This document shows, piece after piece, positions 27,114 through 35,165 of a DNA stretch of 64,000 nucleotides. Both the position numbers and the translations under genes were made by a program. Each line of letters opens with the position of its first letter. Position 1 is the stretch's first letter. The DNA comes from Alphaproteobacteria bacterium casp-alpha6. Lineage in GTDB: Bacteria > Pseudomonadota > Alphaproteobacteria > Rhodobacterales > Rhodobacteraceae. The DNA lies in assembly GCA_001510135.1 (NCBI GenBank), contig LFER01000041.1:1-64000 (forward strand). Reading direction: 5' to 3'. The notes under the pieces were generated by a model. That model did no database searches, was not told the origin of the DNA, and saw only the letters and a list, made by a program, of their open reading frames with translations.

Positions 27114-27733
27114 GCGGGATTACCATTCGGGCCCTGATGCAAATTGATAACCTGCAACCGAAATTTGCAGCCTATAATGGGGCAACGGTGCAGGGATCTG
27201 TGCCCTTGTCTGGGGATACGGTTCTGATCGGAGAGTTCGCTCCGGGCAACGGAGTGTTTTCCCTCATCGACCGTGCGCTCAAAGCCTCAAGCGTTGAAGC
27301 GACCACACAGATGGTGGAACGTGAGTTTGGGTTCTTTATCCTGCGCTCACCCTCCAATGCGGAGGTCAGTGCCGCGCGCGATGCGATGCTCGCAGAGCTC
27401 GGAGCCTCCATGTCAGACCGCCTTAAACCGGCGATAACAAACACGCAGATTATCACAAGCGTCGAACCCTATCAGGCCCAGCTATTGAACAAATGGCGCA
27501 AAGGGTCACTTTTGGTGCCCGGCCAAACCTTGGGCATCATTGAATGTGCCCCCGCTGCCTATATCTCCATTGCTGCCAATGAAGCGGAAAAGGCCGCGGA
27601 AATTGATATGGTAGAGGTGCGCGCCGTGGGCCGCTTTGGGCGTCTGTTTATCTCTGGGTCTGAAAATTCGGTAAAAACCGCCATTGAGGCGGCCACCACT
27701 GCCATCGAAGCTGTTGAGGGGCGCAGTGAGTGA
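27110..27733 (+). CDS. BMC-T tandem-domain trimeric shell protein
   Basis: A 207-residue protein with two BMC domains in tandem. The second is clearest (GQTLGIIECAPAAYISIAANEAEKAAEIDMVEVRAVGRFGRLFISG); the first is more diverged (TVLIGEFAPGNGVFSLIDRALKASSVE). Trimers form pseudohexamers that often carry gated or metal-binding pores. It overlaps the aldehyde dehydrogenase stop by 4 bases (ATGA). It is the only BMC-T in the window. Confidence 0.93.
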   Translation: MSGITIRALMQIDNLQPKFAAYNGATVQGSVPLSGDTVLIGEFAPGNGVFSLIDRALKASSVEATTQMVEREFGFFILRSPSNAEVSAARDAMLAELGASMSDRLKPAITNTQIITSVEPYQAQLLNKWRKGSLLVPGQTLGIIECAPAAYISIAANEAEKAAEIDMVEVRAVGRFGRLFISGSENSVKTAIEAATTAIEAVEGRSE

Positions 27734-28917
27734 TGGCGCAGTCGCGGGTCATCGGGGCAGAACATATTCAAGACGCCTACCAGCGTGGGCGTATCGTTTT
27801 TGAAGTCCTCTCTGGAGACATTGTCACCGATCTTGCAGTGGAGACTGCCGAGCGGCTTGGCATTCGGCTATCTGATGGACCACTGGACAAACCCGCCATT
27901 GTTAAAACGGACGGGGCAAAAGCGATGGTGCGCGGGCTTTACCGGCGCTCCTCGCGATGGGTCAGTCCTCATAAAGCGATCCCGCGGCAGGTAAGGCGGT
28001 TTTCAAAACTGGCGCTTGTTGGCGCAGGGGGCGTAGGTGGCAATATTGCCCATCTGGCTGCTCTACAGAATATGGCTGATGAAATCATGCTCATCGATAT
28101 CGTGCCGGGGATGGCTGCGGCGACGGCTCTGGATCTGAACCATGCCAGTGGAATTACAGGCGCCTCTGCGCGGTGTTTTGGCAGCGAAAACCTTGCTGAT
28201 TTGGCCGGCGCTGATGTGATTGTGGTCACAGCAGGCATGGCGCGCCGCCCGGGAATGACGCGCGCGGATCTGATCGACGTGAATAAACGGATCATACATT
28301 CGACCGCCGAAGTCATCCGTGCGCGCGCGCCCGAAGCAATTGTGATTGTCGTCACCAATCCGCTGGATGAAATGACGCTTGAGATGTTCAAAATGACTCA
28401 ATTCCCCCGTGAAAGGGTTCTCGGCATGGCGGGCACATTGGACTCCTCGCGCTTTCGAAATGCCTTGGCGGGCGCTGCAGGTGTTTCACCCGCGGATGTT
28501 GATGCGATAACGCTTGGCAGCCACGGAGATGAAATGACCCCGATCCCCTCGCTGGCGCGCATCAAAGGGCGCCCGTTAGAGAGGTATTTGACTGAAGAGC
28601 AGATAGAGGCTTGCGTCAAGGACGCGGTCACCGGCGGCGGGCAGGTGGTTACGTTAAAAAAATCAGGTTCTGCAACGATCGCTCCGGCGCATGGGGTGGT
28701 TGAGCTTTTGGATCATATCCGCGGAGCGCGCGTGGGTCCCGTACCAGTGAGTGTGATGATGGCGGGTGAATATGGGGTGCATGACGTTGTGCTTGGGGTG
28801 CCGGCGCACTTAGGTAAAACTGGGCTCATTGAAGTTGAAGAACTCCGCCTATCAGAGAGAGAATTGCAAAACCTGCATGCGGCGGCAGAGGCCGTAAGAA
28901 AAAGGCTGGAACATTAA
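27733..28917 (+). CDS. Malate/lactate dehydrogenase-like enzyme with N-terminal extension
   Basis: A 394-residue protein. From about residue 90 it is a malate dehydrogenase: Rossmann loop LVGAGGVGGN, substrate loop MARRPGMTRADLIDVN with the Arg of malate-specific enzymes, VTNPLDEM and the catalytic His in GSHGDEM. The first ~90 residues are not part of that family. They contain EVLSGDIVTDLAVETAERLGIRL, a helix resembling the TPxAxDxAxxxGI element found in other BMC proteins, so may serve in cargo docking. ATG at 27733 overlaps the BMC-T stop (TGATG). Likely role: NAD+ recycling or oxidation of a 2-hydroxyacid inside the shell. Confidence 0.88.
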   Translation: MAQSRVIGAEHIQDAYQRGRIVFEVLSGDIVTDLAVETAERLGIRLSDGPLDKPAIVKTDGAKAMVRGLYRRSSRWVSPHKAIPRQVRRFSKLALVGAGGVGGNIAHLAALQNMADEIMLIDIVPGMAAATALDLNHASGITGASARCFGSENLADLAGADVIVVTAGMARRPGMTRADLIDVNKRIIHSTAEVIRARAPEAIVIVVTNPLDEMTLEMFKMTQFPRERVLGMAGTLDSSRFRNALAGAAGVSPADVDAITLGSHGDEMTPIPSLARIKGRPLERYLTEEQIEACVKDAVTGGGQVVTLKKSGSATIAPAHGVVELLDHIRGARVGPVPVSVMMAGEYGVHDVVLGVPAHLGKTGLIEVEELRLSERELQNLHAAAEAVRKRLEH

Positions 28918-29325
28918 ATGAGCATTCGTAAAACCAGTGGCGGTGGCCGGTTTGAAGAAGTGGGCTCTTATGGTCGGGCCAAACGGGTGGGCCCCTTTGT
29001 TTATGTGGCAGGCACGACAGCGATTGAACCCAGTGGCAAGCTCCACGCGCCCGGTGACAGCTATGCGCAGACGCTGTATATCCTTGGGCGCATAGAAGAA
29101 GCGCTGCGCGGAGTGGGGGCAGAGATGCGCCATGTGATGCGCACCCGTGCCTACCTCACGGATCTGAGTAACGCAGGGGGCTTTATCCGCGCCCACGGCG
29201 AAGTTTTCAAGGGGATCGAACCTGTCCTGACGGGGGTTCAGGCCGGACTGACCCAACCTGGTATGATGGTTGAAATTGACGTGGATGCGATTGTCCATGA
29301 CGCAGAGGGCAAGATCGCCTACTAA
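28918..29325 (+). CDS. RidA-family enamine/imine deaminase
   Basis: A 135-residue RidA/YjgF-family protein (FVYVAGTTAIEP, LGRIEEALRGVGAEMRHVMRTRAYLTD, GLTQPGMMVEIDVDA). The Arg in MRTRAYL corresponds to the substrate-binding Arg of active members. RidA proteins hydrolyse reactive imines and enamines to carbonyl compounds and ammonia. Start follows the preceding TAA without a gap. As the last gene of the BMC operon it may clear an imine from amine oxidation. It converges with livF, 3 bases away. Confidence 0.9.
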   Translation: MSIRKTSGGGRFEEVGSYGRAKRVGPFVYVAGTTAIEPSGKLHAPGDSYAQTLYILGRIEEALRGVGAEMRHVMRTRAYLTDLSNAGGFIRAHGEVFKGIEPVLTGVQAGLTQPGMMVEIDVDAIVHDAEGKIAY

Positions 29326-29328
29326 AAA

Positions 29329-30036
29329 TCAGGTCCCAAAATAGGCCTCGATGAGGCGGTTGTCTTTTCGAAGGTCTTCTACGGTGCCCTCGACCTGCAT
29401 CTTACCCGCCTCAAGCACATAAATCCTCTCCGCCAATGTCATCGCAAAATTGGCGTTTTGCTCGGTGATCACAACTGTCAAACCGAAATCATCGCGCATC
29501 CTTCGCAAGGAAACTGCGATTTCCTGACAGACTTTGGGCGCGAGCCCGATGGTGGGTTCATCCACCAAAAGCAAATTCGGAGACGTCATGAGCGCGCGAC
29601 CGAGGGACACCATTTGGCGTTCTCCTCCAGATTGGGTTGCTGTTTCCTGAGTTTCGCGCTCTGCCAGCCGTGGAAAGAGGGAATAGACTTGAGAAAGGTT
29701 TGCGGCAGTGTCTGCTTTTGCGGTAAAGGCGCCAACCAGGAGATTGTCTTTGACGCTCATATACGGGAAGAGGTTAAAACGTTCCGGCGCATAGCCGATC
29801 CCGCTTTTGACAATATTTGAGGTGGATTTTCCCGAGATTACAGAGCCGTCAAAATCGATCTGACCAGTTTGACGCACGAGCCCCATGATGCTGTCCAAGA
29901 GAGTGGATTTTCCTGCACCATTGGCGCCAACAATCGCGATGATTTCACCTTTTTCAACGGACAGGGAAATATCGCTCAAAGCTTGGGCTTTGCCATAATA
30001 GGCGCTGAGCGATTTGATCTCGAGATAGCTCATCAC
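29329..30036 (-). CDS. Branched-chain-type ABC transporter ATPase, LivF-like (system 1)
   Basis: A 235-residue ABC ATPase with Walker A GANGAGKST, signature SGGERQMVSLGRALM and Walker B LLLVDEPTIGL. The LivF-type C-terminus (GTVEDLRKDNRLIEAYFGT) is present. It is the last gene of a minus-strand operon (binding protein, LivH, LivM, LivG, LivF) whose promoter region has a GntR operator matching the BMC genes. The transported compound is probably the BMC substrate, not necessarily an amino acid. Start overlaps livG by 4 bases. Confidence 0.9.
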   Translation of the reverse strand: MMSYLEIKSLSAYYGKAQALSDISLSVEKGEIIAIVGANGAGKSTLLDSIMGLVRQTGQIDFDGSVISGKSTSNIVKSGIGYAPERFNLFPYMSVKDNLLVGAFTAKADTAANLSQVYSLFPRLAERETQETATQSGGERQMVSLGRALMTSPNLLLVDEPTIGLAPKVCQEIAVSLRRMRDDFGLTVVITEQNANFAMTLAERIYVLEAGKMQVEGTVEDLRKDNRLIEAYFGT

Positions 30037-30764
30037 ACCTCTCCCAAATAAGATGCGCGCACTGTTTCATCATTGATGACCTCGTTAAACGTGCCTGTTG
30101 CAATCATTCTGCCCCGTTCAATTGCGATCACATGATCCACTAAAGGTTCGAGTGCCGGAAGGTCATGGCTGACCATCAACATCGTGAAGCCTTTCGCACG
30201 CAGGTCTTGGATCAGCCCACTGATTTGAGAAATTTCACCGGTTGTCAGGCCAGCAAAAACTTCATCAAGCAAAAGAACCTTAGCACCTGTTGCGATGGTT
30301 CGTGCCAATTCCAGCTTGCGCAAATCTCCCATAGATAGATCAGAGGCCGGTTTTTCAAAATCATTCTGTGAAAAGCCGACATCGAGGGCCAGTTGGATTT
30401 CTCTGTCTTTATCTGGTCCTTTTGTAATCATTGACCATATTGAATTGGGCATAAAACCCACGCGGATGTTTTCCAGCACCGACAGTTCAAGAAAAGGGCG
30501 GGGGATTTGGTAAGTTCGACTGACACCGCGCCGGATGCGTTCTGCGGTAGGCCGGGTGCCGAGGGTTTTGCCAAACAGTGAAATTTTTCCGGAGGTTTGT
30601 CTTAGTTCCCCCATGATCTGACTGAAAACGGTGGTTTTTCCTGCGCCGTTCGGGCCGATCAGACCAACAGACTGACCAGTTTTGATATCAAAGCTCAAAT
30701 CATCCGTGGCAACAAGTCCGCCAAATGTTTTCACCAAATTTCTTATCTCAAGCGCGTGGGTCAT
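30033..30764 (-). CDS. Branched-chain-type ABC transporter ATPase, LivG-like (system 1)
   Basis: About 243 residues; Walker A GPNGAGKTT, signature LSMGDLRKLELARTIATGAK and Walker B LLLDEVFAGLT, where E-V replaces the usual E-P. The SMGD variant signature is typical of LivG proteins. ATG at 30764 (MTHALEIR) with AAAGGGCAACAAA upstream is preferred over the tracked 30794. Works with LivF, LivH and LivM at the inner membrane. Confidence 0.88.
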   Translation of the reverse strand: MTHALEIRNLVKTFGGLVATDDLSFDIKTGQSVGLIGPNGAGKTTVFSQIMGELRQTSGKISLFGKTLGTRPTAERIRRGVSRTYQIPRPFLELSVLENIRVGFMPNSIWSMITKGPDKDREIQLALDVGFSQNDFEKPASDLSMGDLRKLELARTIATGAKVLLLDEVFAGLTTGEISQISGLIQDLRAKGFTMLMVSHDLPALEPLVDHVIAIERGRMIATGTFNEVINDETVRASYLGEV

Positions 30765-31708
30765 TTTGTTGCCCTTTCGTGCAGCGAGTGCCACGCCTTC
30801 ATGACCATCGCATAAATTCCTTTGGGCTGATACATGTACAACAAAAGCGCGATGCCACCATAAATAAAATAACGCTCCGCTCCCGGTAAAAAGGGACGAA
30901 GATATTCCAACAAAAAGGTGAGAAAAAATGCGCCAATGATTGGGCCGACTATGGTGGATGCACCCCCAATCAGAACTGCCACAATGATGGTGAAGACAAA
31001 ATTGATGTCAAAAAGTGCGCGTGGCGCAATCGAGCCAAGGTAATGGACATAAAACGCCCCTCCCAGCCCCGCGACAAAGGCGCTCGCCATAAAGGCAAAC
31101 ATTTTAAGCTTAGTCGTTGAAAGCCCGCTGCCCTCAACCGCGCTTTCGTTCAGCCCTAATGCTGTCAGCGCGGTCCCAATCCGCGTCCTCAACAGCAGCC
31201 AAGCTGCAACCGCGATCACAAACATCAAAACAGAACTCAGATAAAATCCATTGACAGCACCACGTGTCAGGGTCTGAATGCCGGACATACCCCGCGTCCC
31301 TCCGGTAAGGTCGGGGCGGATCACTTGCACCAGCTGATACATAAGTTCCATAAAGGCAAGCGTGACAAGCGCAAAGTAACTTCCACGGATGCGCAGTGCT
31401 GGCAGGAGCACGATCAGCCCCGCGATCATCGTTACAATCACTGCGATCGGAATGGCAATTTCCACTTCAACACCGAAACGTTTAGTGAGGATCGCGCTGG
31501 TATAGGCGCCGATCCCGATCAGAAAGGGATGACCAAAACTGATATAACCTGTCCGCCCAGACAACAAATCCCAGCTGATGGCAAAAATTGCCAGATAATT
31601 GGCAAAAATGAGTGTACGTAAAGTGCCTTTGCTCACCAGTTCAGGCAGAAGCGCGAGGCCAAGTGCAAAAAGCCCCCAGGCTGCGAAATGAAACCACCTC
31701 AGACCCAC
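30761..31708 (-). CDS. Branched-chain-type ABC permease, LivM-like (system 1)
   Basis: About 315 residues, highly hydrophobic, with the LivM motif GRTGYISFGHPFLIGIGAYT and GLNESAVEGSGLSTTKLKMFAFMASAF coupling region. The tracked ORF starts at 31759 inside livH. A GTG at 31708, one base after the livH stop with GAGAGGAATTG upstream, fits better. Forms the inner-membrane channel with LivH. Confidence 0.88.
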   Translation of the reverse strand: MGLRWFHFAAWGLFALGLALLPELVSKGTLRTLIFANYLAIFAISWDLLSGRTGYISFGHPFLIGIGAYTSAILTKRFGVEVEIAIPIAVIVTMIAGLIVLLPALRIRGSYFALVTLAFMELMYQLVQVIRPDLTGGTRGMSGIQTLTRGAVNGFYLSSVLMFVIAVAAWLLLRTRIGTALTALGLNESAVEGSGLSTTKLKMFAFMASAFVAGLGGAFYVHYLGSIAPRALFDINFVFTIIVAVLIGGASTIVGPIIGAFFLTFLLEYLRPFLPGAERYFIYGGIALLLYMYQPKGIYAMVMKAWHSLHERATK

Positions 31709-31709
31709 G

Positions 31710-32561
31710 TTACAATTCCTCTCGCCCAAAAAGACCTTGGGGGCGCAGCACAAGAACAAGAATGATCAACCCCATGGTAAATACCCCACGCAGTTCAGGT
31801 GCGAGCACTGAAACAACGATCACCTCCATAAATCCTACAATATGGGCCACGATCAGAGTTCCGATGATGGACCCAATGCCGCCCACGATGACGACCGCGA
31901 CTGAAATGATCAAAGGTCCGACCCACATTGAGGGGGCAAGCTGTGTGTAGCTTGCGAAAAATACACCACCCAACGCGCCAAGCCCCCCAGAGAGCGCCCA
32001 AGTGATAAGGTTCACGCGGTCCGGTTCAATGCCGCAGATCGCGGCTCCCTTGGTGTCCATCGACACGGCCTGCATCGCGCGCCCTATGTCAGTTCTGCGA
32101 ATAAAAAGGTAAAGCGAGAGCAATATGGTCCAGCTTGCCAGTGTGGCTATGAGCATGTTGTAGGTTACAGGTGCACCCGCCACATAGATCACACCGCCCA
32201 CAATTGGTAAAAGGATTTTGGAACTGTCCCCAAAAATCAGGATCACGCCCGCCTGAAGTACAACCGCGAGAATGAGCGTTGAAATTTCAACTGCAATATG
32301 ATCGCCCTTTAAGGGTTTTACGATGAGGCGGAATTTCAAAATTCCAAGCACTACTCCAAAGGCCATCGCCATCAGCACAGCAAGGGATTTTGGAACACCA
32401 AGGCTTTGGCTTGCCCAGAAATACAAATATCCGCCCAGCATTAAATAGGCGCCATAGGCAAGGTTGAGCGTGCGCCCAACACTGAAAATTAATGTAAATC
32501 CGACAGCAATTAGGGCATAAAGGCCGCTCAGTAACATCCCTTGAATAAGAATTTGCAACAT
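31710..32561 (-). CDS. Branched-chain-type ABC permease, LivH-like (system 1)
   Basis: A 283-residue permease with the LivH pattern (GMLLSGLYALIAVGFTLIFSVGRTLNLAYGAY near the N-terminus, GGIGSIIGTLIVAHIVGF later, and the ending LVLRPQGLFGREEL). It is separated from the upstream binding-protein gene by 68 bases that contain a perfect 13-bp hairpin. Membrane partner of LivM. Confidence 0.9.
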   Translation of the reverse strand: MLQILIQGMLLSGLYALIAVGFTLIFSVGRTLNLAYGAYLMLGGYLYFWASQSLGVPKSLAVLMAMAFGVVLGILKFRLIVKPLKGDHIAVEISTLILAVVLQAGVILIFGDSSKILLPIVGGVIYVAGAPVTYNMLIATLASWTILLSLYLFIRRTDIGRAMQAVSMDTKGAAICGIEPDRVNLITWALSGGLGALGGVFFASYTQLAPSMWVGPLIISVAVVIVGGIGSIIGTLIVAHIVGFMEVIVVSVLAPELRGVFTMGLIILVLVLRPQGLFGREEL

Positions 32562-32591
32562 AAATTCGGCCCCAAGCCAATAATTGGCGCG

Positions 32592-32620
32592 TTTGGGGCG
32601 GCATGATATGCCGCCCCAAA
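32592..32620 (-). repeat. Perfect hairpin between binding-protein and LivH genes (system 1)
   Basis: Arms TTTGGGGCGGCAT and ATGCCGCCCCAAA with a 3-base GAT loop, 10 bases past the binding-protein stop. No T run follows in the direction of transcription, so it is more likely an mRNA-stabilising or attenuating stem-loop than a full terminator. Equivalent hairpins lie in the other two ABC operons of the window. Confidence 0.85.
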
Positions 32621-32629
32621 GTGTTGTGT

Positions 32630-33913
32630 CTAGTTCTTGATCCAGCTTGGCAATTCAAGCTCTGTATTGGCATATTCAAAGGGGTAGACAACGCCCACAG
32701 TCCCGTCTTCTTTCCATTGGATCACCACCATAGAAGGTTGCGCATCCTCGTAAGGAGGGCTGAGGTCAAATAAACCATTTTGCGGATATGTCCGTCCCGT
32801 TACCGGCTCTACTTCACCGTGCTGCCAGAAGCCGTACCGCAGCCAGAGCTTACCGTCTTTTTCAAGCTTTAGATCCTGTTTCAGCATTGCGGCATTCCAT
32901 GCTTTGACGTCTTGGAACCCACCGGCTTCAGAGGCGGCTGCCATAGCCTGTTTTAGACCATGATAAGCATTAAAGCCGTTAAAATGCGGCATTGAGGGGC
33001 GTGTGGAATATTTGGCCTGATAATCGGCCACAAACTGCGCACTCACCGGATCAAGGTCAAATCCGACAGAGGGCACCGGCGATAGGGTCGAAATTCCGCC
33101 ACCAGCTCCGCCCGTGTCTTCCCAATATTCCATGCCGAGTGCCGCGACATTGACGCCCGTCATCGGCATAGGTACTTGCAATTTCACGTATTGCGAAGAA
33201 ATCACCTGCGGATTGACAGAAGACACCTGATAAATGAAATCTGCACCCGTTGCTTTCGCTTTGCTGAATATTGGTCCAAAATCCACCGTGTTAATGTCAT
33301 AGGTGATGATATCTTTCACCTCAATTCCAGCCACTGGGCCCAGCGCATCTGTGACAAGCCCAGTGATAGCGCCGCCAAAGGCGGTGTCTTCGGCCAGAAT
33401 GACCACGCTTTCCCAACCCATTTTCGCCTTAAGAACATCAGCACCAAAACTGATATAGAGCGTCGCCAAAGCTTCGTCAGAGGCAATGTTCATGAAATAG
33501 GGCGCCATGGTTTCTGGATCTTCGATAACCATGTCAATGATGCCGATGTAGGATGTCCATGTATCGAGTGTCGGAATTTGATATTCCTGCATCCGAGGCA
33601 ACCATCCCAAAGACACATCATCAATGGATCCTGAAATGATGAAATCGACTTCTTCGGTTTCAGCAAGATATTCATAGGCCTTGACGCCTTCGGTCACGTC
33701 TTCGCCTGTATCTGCCGTCACAAGTGCAATTTGTTGACCCAAAACACCACCGGCGGCGTTCAGTTCTTGGATGGCCATTTCTGCGCCCCGAAGCGTTGAA
33801 AGACCCGTGTCTGACGACAGCGACCCTATGAAGCCCACCTTGATCTCAGCGAGCGCTGTTGAGGCAAGCAGTGATACCGCAAGGCTCAACCCCAGCCCTT
33901 TTGCATATTTCAT
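32630..33913 (-). CDS. Branched-chain-type ABC substrate-binding protein (system 1)
   Basis: About 427 residues. A Sec signal peptide (MKYAKGLGLSLAVSLLASTALA) precedes a type I periplasmic-binding fold (IKVGFIGSLSSDTGLSTLRGAEMAIQELNAAGGVLG). The ATG at 33913 is fixed by GGAGGAAATT. The tracked start at 33997 would run through the operator. A CTGTATACAG operator lies about 30 bases upstream, linking this importer to the GntR/BMC regulon. Ligand unknown; an amine or amide that feeds the compartment is my best guess. Confidence 0.9.
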   Translation of the reverse strand: MKYAKGLGLSLAVSLLASTALAEIKVGFIGSLSSDTGLSTLRGAEMAIQELNAAGGVLGQQIALVTADTGEDVTEGVKAYEYLAETEEVDFIISGSIDDVSLGWLPRMQEYQIPTLDTWTSYIGIIDMVIEDPETMAPYFMNIASDEALATLYISFGADVLKAKMGWESVVILAEDTAFGGAITGLVTDALGPVAGIEVKDIITYDINTVDFGPIFSKAKATGADFIYQVSSVNPQVISSQYVKLQVPMPMTGVNVAALGMEYWEDTGGAGGGISTLSPVPSVGFDLDPVSAQFVADYQAKYSTRPSMPHFNGFNAYHGLKQAMAAASEAGGFQDVKAWNAAMLKQDLKLEKDGKLWLRYGFWQHGEVEPVTGRTYPQNGLFDLSPPYEDAQPSMVVIQWKEDGTVGVVYPFEYANTELELPSWIKN

Positions 33914-33939
33914 AATTTCCTCCATGTTGCTCTTTCTGT

Positions 33940-33955
33940 ATTCTGTATACAGTAC
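33940..33955. promoter_or_regulatory. GntR operator copy 4 (ABC system 1)
   Basis: ATTCTGTATACAGTAC holds the full CTGTATACAG core with flanks two mismatches from the perfect copy at 17431. It sits 27 bases before the binding-protein start codon. Confidence 0.7.
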
Positions 33956-34069
33956 ACAGTGTTTGTGCTGTCGCAAATCTTTTTTTGCCTCTCGCACATT
34001 TTCTGACGATAAAATCGTGTCTAACTTGTGAAACTTGGAGTAATGCTTGTCTTCAGGTCTCTACTTATT

Positions 34070-34097
34070 CCCTAAAACAAGCAAAGCTCCTGCTTTG
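34070..34097 (-). terminator. Possible weak terminator after SDR gene
   Basis: On the minus strand CAAAGC-AGGA-GCTTTG forms a 6-bp stem followed by CTTGTTTT, about 50 bases past the SDR stop. Stem and T run are modest. The rest of 33956-34148 shows no gene. Confidence 0.35.
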
Positions 34098-34148
34098 AGG
34101 AGAGATCAAAAACACTCAGTCATGTTCACAGCCGGGGGAACGGCCCCG

Positions 34149-34913
34149 CTATTCCCATTTTCCTACCGTCGCGCCACCTTCCATCGGAAGGGCGGCGCCA
34201 TTGATAAACCCAGCCTCATGTGAAGCAAGAAAGAGCGTCGCAGCGGCGGCTTCTTCCAGAAGGCCTATGCGTTTTAAGGGGTAGGCGTCATGTTGGCGGC
34301 GAATGCCTTCATCTTGATCCCCATTCACCGCAAAGCCGGTGCGTGTCATGTCGGTTTCAATCACGCCCGGGCAAAGCGCGTTGACACGCACATCTGGGGC
34401 CAATTCCATAGCCATGGATCTTGTCAGGTTCACGACAGCCCCTTTCGAGGCGCAATAGGCTGTTGTGTTCGGATATCCATTTAAACCGGATTCTGAGGCG
34501 ATGTTGACGATCGCCCCTTTTGCAGCTTTCAGGGCTGGCAACGCGGCTTGGGTGGTGAAATATAAGCCTTTGACATTGGCGTTCATCACGGCGTCCCAGA
34601 TAGACTCACTGGTTTCCTCAATGGACCCTTTCTCAAAAATACCGGCATTATTGATCAGGATGTCCAGACCACCCAAAGCGCAGATTGCGGATATCACTGC
34701 GGATTTACATCCCTCTACTGTCGACAAGTCAGCGACTGCCATGTGAGATCCCGGCAATTTTTCCTGAGCATTTTTTACCGAGCCGCTCGTGCGCCCGTTC
34801 AGCGCCACAAATGCCCCTTCCTCGTGAAAAGCTTTTGCAATTGCAAAGCCTATTCCGCGCGTCGCACCGGTTACAAGAACGCGCTTGCCTTCAAATCTGC
34901 CCGCTGGTCGCAT
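34149..34913 (-). CDS. Short-chain dehydrogenase/reductase
   Basis: About 254 residues of the classical SDR family: cofactor loop VTGATRGIG, NNAG, catalytic Ser in NIASESG and YxxxK in YCASKGA. The Arg in GATRGIG and Gly-Arg-Thr near beta-2 (NGRTSG) lean toward NADPH use. The ATG at 34913 overlaps the stop of a 55-residue small ORF (TGATG), so translation is probably coupled; the tracked start at 35009 lies inside that ORF. Substrate unknown. Confidence 0.88.
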   Translation of the reverse strand: MRPAGRFEGKRVLVTGATRGIGFAIAKAFHEEGAFVALNGRTSGSVKNAQEKLPGSHMAVADLSTVEGCKSAVISAICALGGLDILINNAGIFEKGSIEETSESIWDAVMNANVKGLYFTTQAALPALKAAKGAIVNIASESGLNGYPNTTAYCASKGAVVNLTRSMAMELAPDVRVNALCPGVIETDMTRTGFAVNGDQDEGIRRQHDAYPLKRIGLLEEAAAATLFLASHEAGFINGAALPMEGGATVGKWE

Positions 34914-35080
34914 CAACTTGGCTTCTGTTTGGCAACAAATTGTTCGTACTCTTGGCTTAACAGCTCGGCTCTCAGCTTTGCCTCTGCGATGATTTTTCTC
35001 GTCTGCCATTCTTCATGGCTTAGGTCGTGCCAACCTACGCAATACTGCGTGGGTGAACGACCACATTCACACATCTTCAT
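34913..35080 (-). CDS. Small Cys-rich protein, 55 residues, coupled to SDR
   Basis: Not in the ORF track. It starts MKMCECGRSPTQYC and ends FVAKQKPS. CGGGAGAAAGC precedes the ATG, and the TGA overlaps the SDR start as TGATG, both arguing that it is translated. Three Cys in a CxC-x7-C pattern followed by WHDLSHEEW suggest a small metal-binding or redox knuckle plus a helical tail. I do not recognise the family. Confidence 0.62.
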   Translation of the reverse strand: MKMCECGRSPTQYCVGWHDLSHEEWQTRKIIAEAKLRAELLSQEYEQFVAKQKPS

Positions 35081-35165
35081 GCTTTCTCCCGTCAGTATGG
35101 GTGGCTAAACCCTCTTCCCTATTCAAAAGAGTACAGCCTGACAGGAATAAATCAATCCAGATTGT

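Noticed and set aside
29329-33913. Calling ABC system 1 a leucine/isoleucine/valine importer
   Set aside because: The Liv-type family carries amides, urea, aromatic acids and others, and the shared GntR operator argues for the BMC substrate instead.
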